NCBI GenBank assembly: GCA_964591275.1
Contig: CAZQAE010000117.1
Span: 1 to 11,857, forward strand
Direction: 5' to 3'
Source: G963674685 sp964591275
Lineage (GTDB): Bacteria > Lernaellota > Lernaellaia > JACKCT01
Length of the DNA: 11,857 nt
Both the position numbers and the translations under genes were made by a program. The notes beneath the pieces are model-generated. The model was not told where the DNA came from and searched no databases. It saw only the letters and a program-made list of their open reading frames with translations. The first letter of the stretch is position 1; each line of letters starts with the position of its first letter. Positions 11,047-11,857 of this stretch are shown here, piece after piece.

Positions 11047-11857
11047 ATCTTAGTCTTTTTAGGCCTATTGCTTGATATCGTGTCCCTTTTCCTCTTTTTA
11101 AAGTTCTTTTTCCTTTCCCGTCGTGAGCGTCGAATGATTTCATCAGCATATAGGCGTGCCAGATTCATAAACCGGGCGTAGCCGTCGATAGCCCGTTGCA
11201 ATTCCGGCAAGTCGTCTTGGTGGACATACCGAACCTTGTTGCGTCCATCTTGCCATGTCTGGTGATTGCAATGGTCGCGGTCTTTCATTGGACAGACTTT
11301 GCCTCGTTCCATTTCTCGGATTTCGGCCATTTTCGCCAGGATTTTCTGCGTGAAATACCCGATCCTCGCGTCGACCGAACACGCGAGCACAAGCTGATCG
11401 ACATTCTGGCCATCGGGGTATCGCACCATCTCATATCCCCTTTCGGCCATGAGACGATCCAGCGGGTCCAGGCTGATGTTGGCCAGCAAAGGACTGAGCA
11501 CCGCGCCCTGCGGCGTGCCTTGCTCCGGCGTCCAAGGGCCGGTCGTTTCCATCACGTCCTGATGCAGGTAACCTTCAATCAGATTCAAAACCTTGTCGTC
11601 GGCCACCTTCGCTTTCACACCTTCCATGATCCGTTCGTGCGGGATCGTATCGAAGAACTTGCGCAAATCCGCGTCCACCACGTGCGTGCATTCCGATTCC
11701 AACAGCTCCGCCACGCGGCGCAGGGTGTCTTTGCACCCACGCCTCGGACGAAATCCGAAACTGCGCTCCGCGAAGTCCCGCTCGAAAATCGGCTCCACGC
11801 CCGTTACAGGCGCCTCAACGCTACTATGGACGCTCTGACTCCTGCCGCGCTCTCGCC
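11043..11857 (-). pseudogene. Chimeric group II intron-type reverse transcriptase fragment fused to another domain
   Basis: The frame is open to the right edge. From GTG 11798 it reads VEPIFERDFAERSFGFRPRR (RT motif 2), VVDADLRKFFDTIPHERIME (motif 3) and TPEQGTPQGAVLSPLLANI (motif 4), all typical of group II intron maturases. At the catalytic block the expected YADD is RYPDG and RT similarity ends. The rest (about 11043-11415) is a different domain: FTQKILAKMAEIREMERGK, ...CNHQTW..., then AIDGYARFMNLARLYADEII and a Lys/Arg tail, resembling small IS-linked proteins of the DUF6788 kind (tentative). Upstream of VEPIFERD the residues (SSVEAPVTG) also do not match the usual 'aa--vlePiFE'. The protein lacks RT catalysis and the maturase and endonuclease domains. 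Confidence 0.75.

Overview
This window reads as a bacterial accessory region of about 50% G+C, assembled from metagenome-like data: a 100-N scaffold gap sits inside a repeat-rich gene. Strong Shine-Dalgarno sequences, a bacterial tRNA-Glu with an encoded CCA end, a Lon-derived scrap, a group II intron-type reverse transcriptase piece and an ISNCY-type transposase piece all point to Bacteria. I cannot name the phylum from the sequence.

Layout. (1) 1-2756, + strand: a degenerate methyltransferase-like gene that may start before the window, then a 734-aa Lhr-type DEAD/H helicase 4 bases later. The two look like one operon and could be the tail of a defence or DNA-handling module. A possible small gene and a GC-rich T-arm-like hairpin follow. 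(2) 5065 down to 3116, - strand: a set of genes led by an excisionase-type HTH protein with a perfect Shine-Dalgarno, then unrecognised proteins of 196, 38, 156 and about 74 residues. (3) 5066-5549: a mosaic spacer with a scrap of Lon protease. (4) 5550-7246, + strand: a replication-initiator-like protein with two winged-helix domains and two blocks of in-frame 24/48-nt repeats, interrupted by the assembly gap; a large nested inverted repeat lies in its 3' coding part. (5) 7247-7482, - strand: the 5' end of a truncated ISNCY-type transposase. (6) 7483-7932: an AT-rich regulatory region with several perfect inverted repeats. (7) 7933-10555, + strand: a protein resembling the CRISPR accessory family Csx15, one or two small genes, then a 532-aa large serine recombinase whose last 13 codons and stop lie inside tRNA-Glu on the opposite strand. 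(8) 10515-11857: tRNA-Glu with its own promoter, a decayed gene remnant, and a chimeric reverse-transcriptase fragment running off the right edge.

Interpretation. Recombinase + excisionase + replication-initiator-like protein, with the recombinase abutting the 3' end of a tRNA gene, fit an integrated mobilisable or plasmid-like element whose right end is tRNA-Glu. The left boundary was not found, so it is unclear whether the helicase module belongs to the element. The Csx15-like gene sits between replication and integration functions with no CRISPR array in view. It is the most interesting cargo candidate. Many broken pieces (lon, transposase, reverse transcriptase, an excisionase-tail echo) show that the locus is a recombination hotspot.
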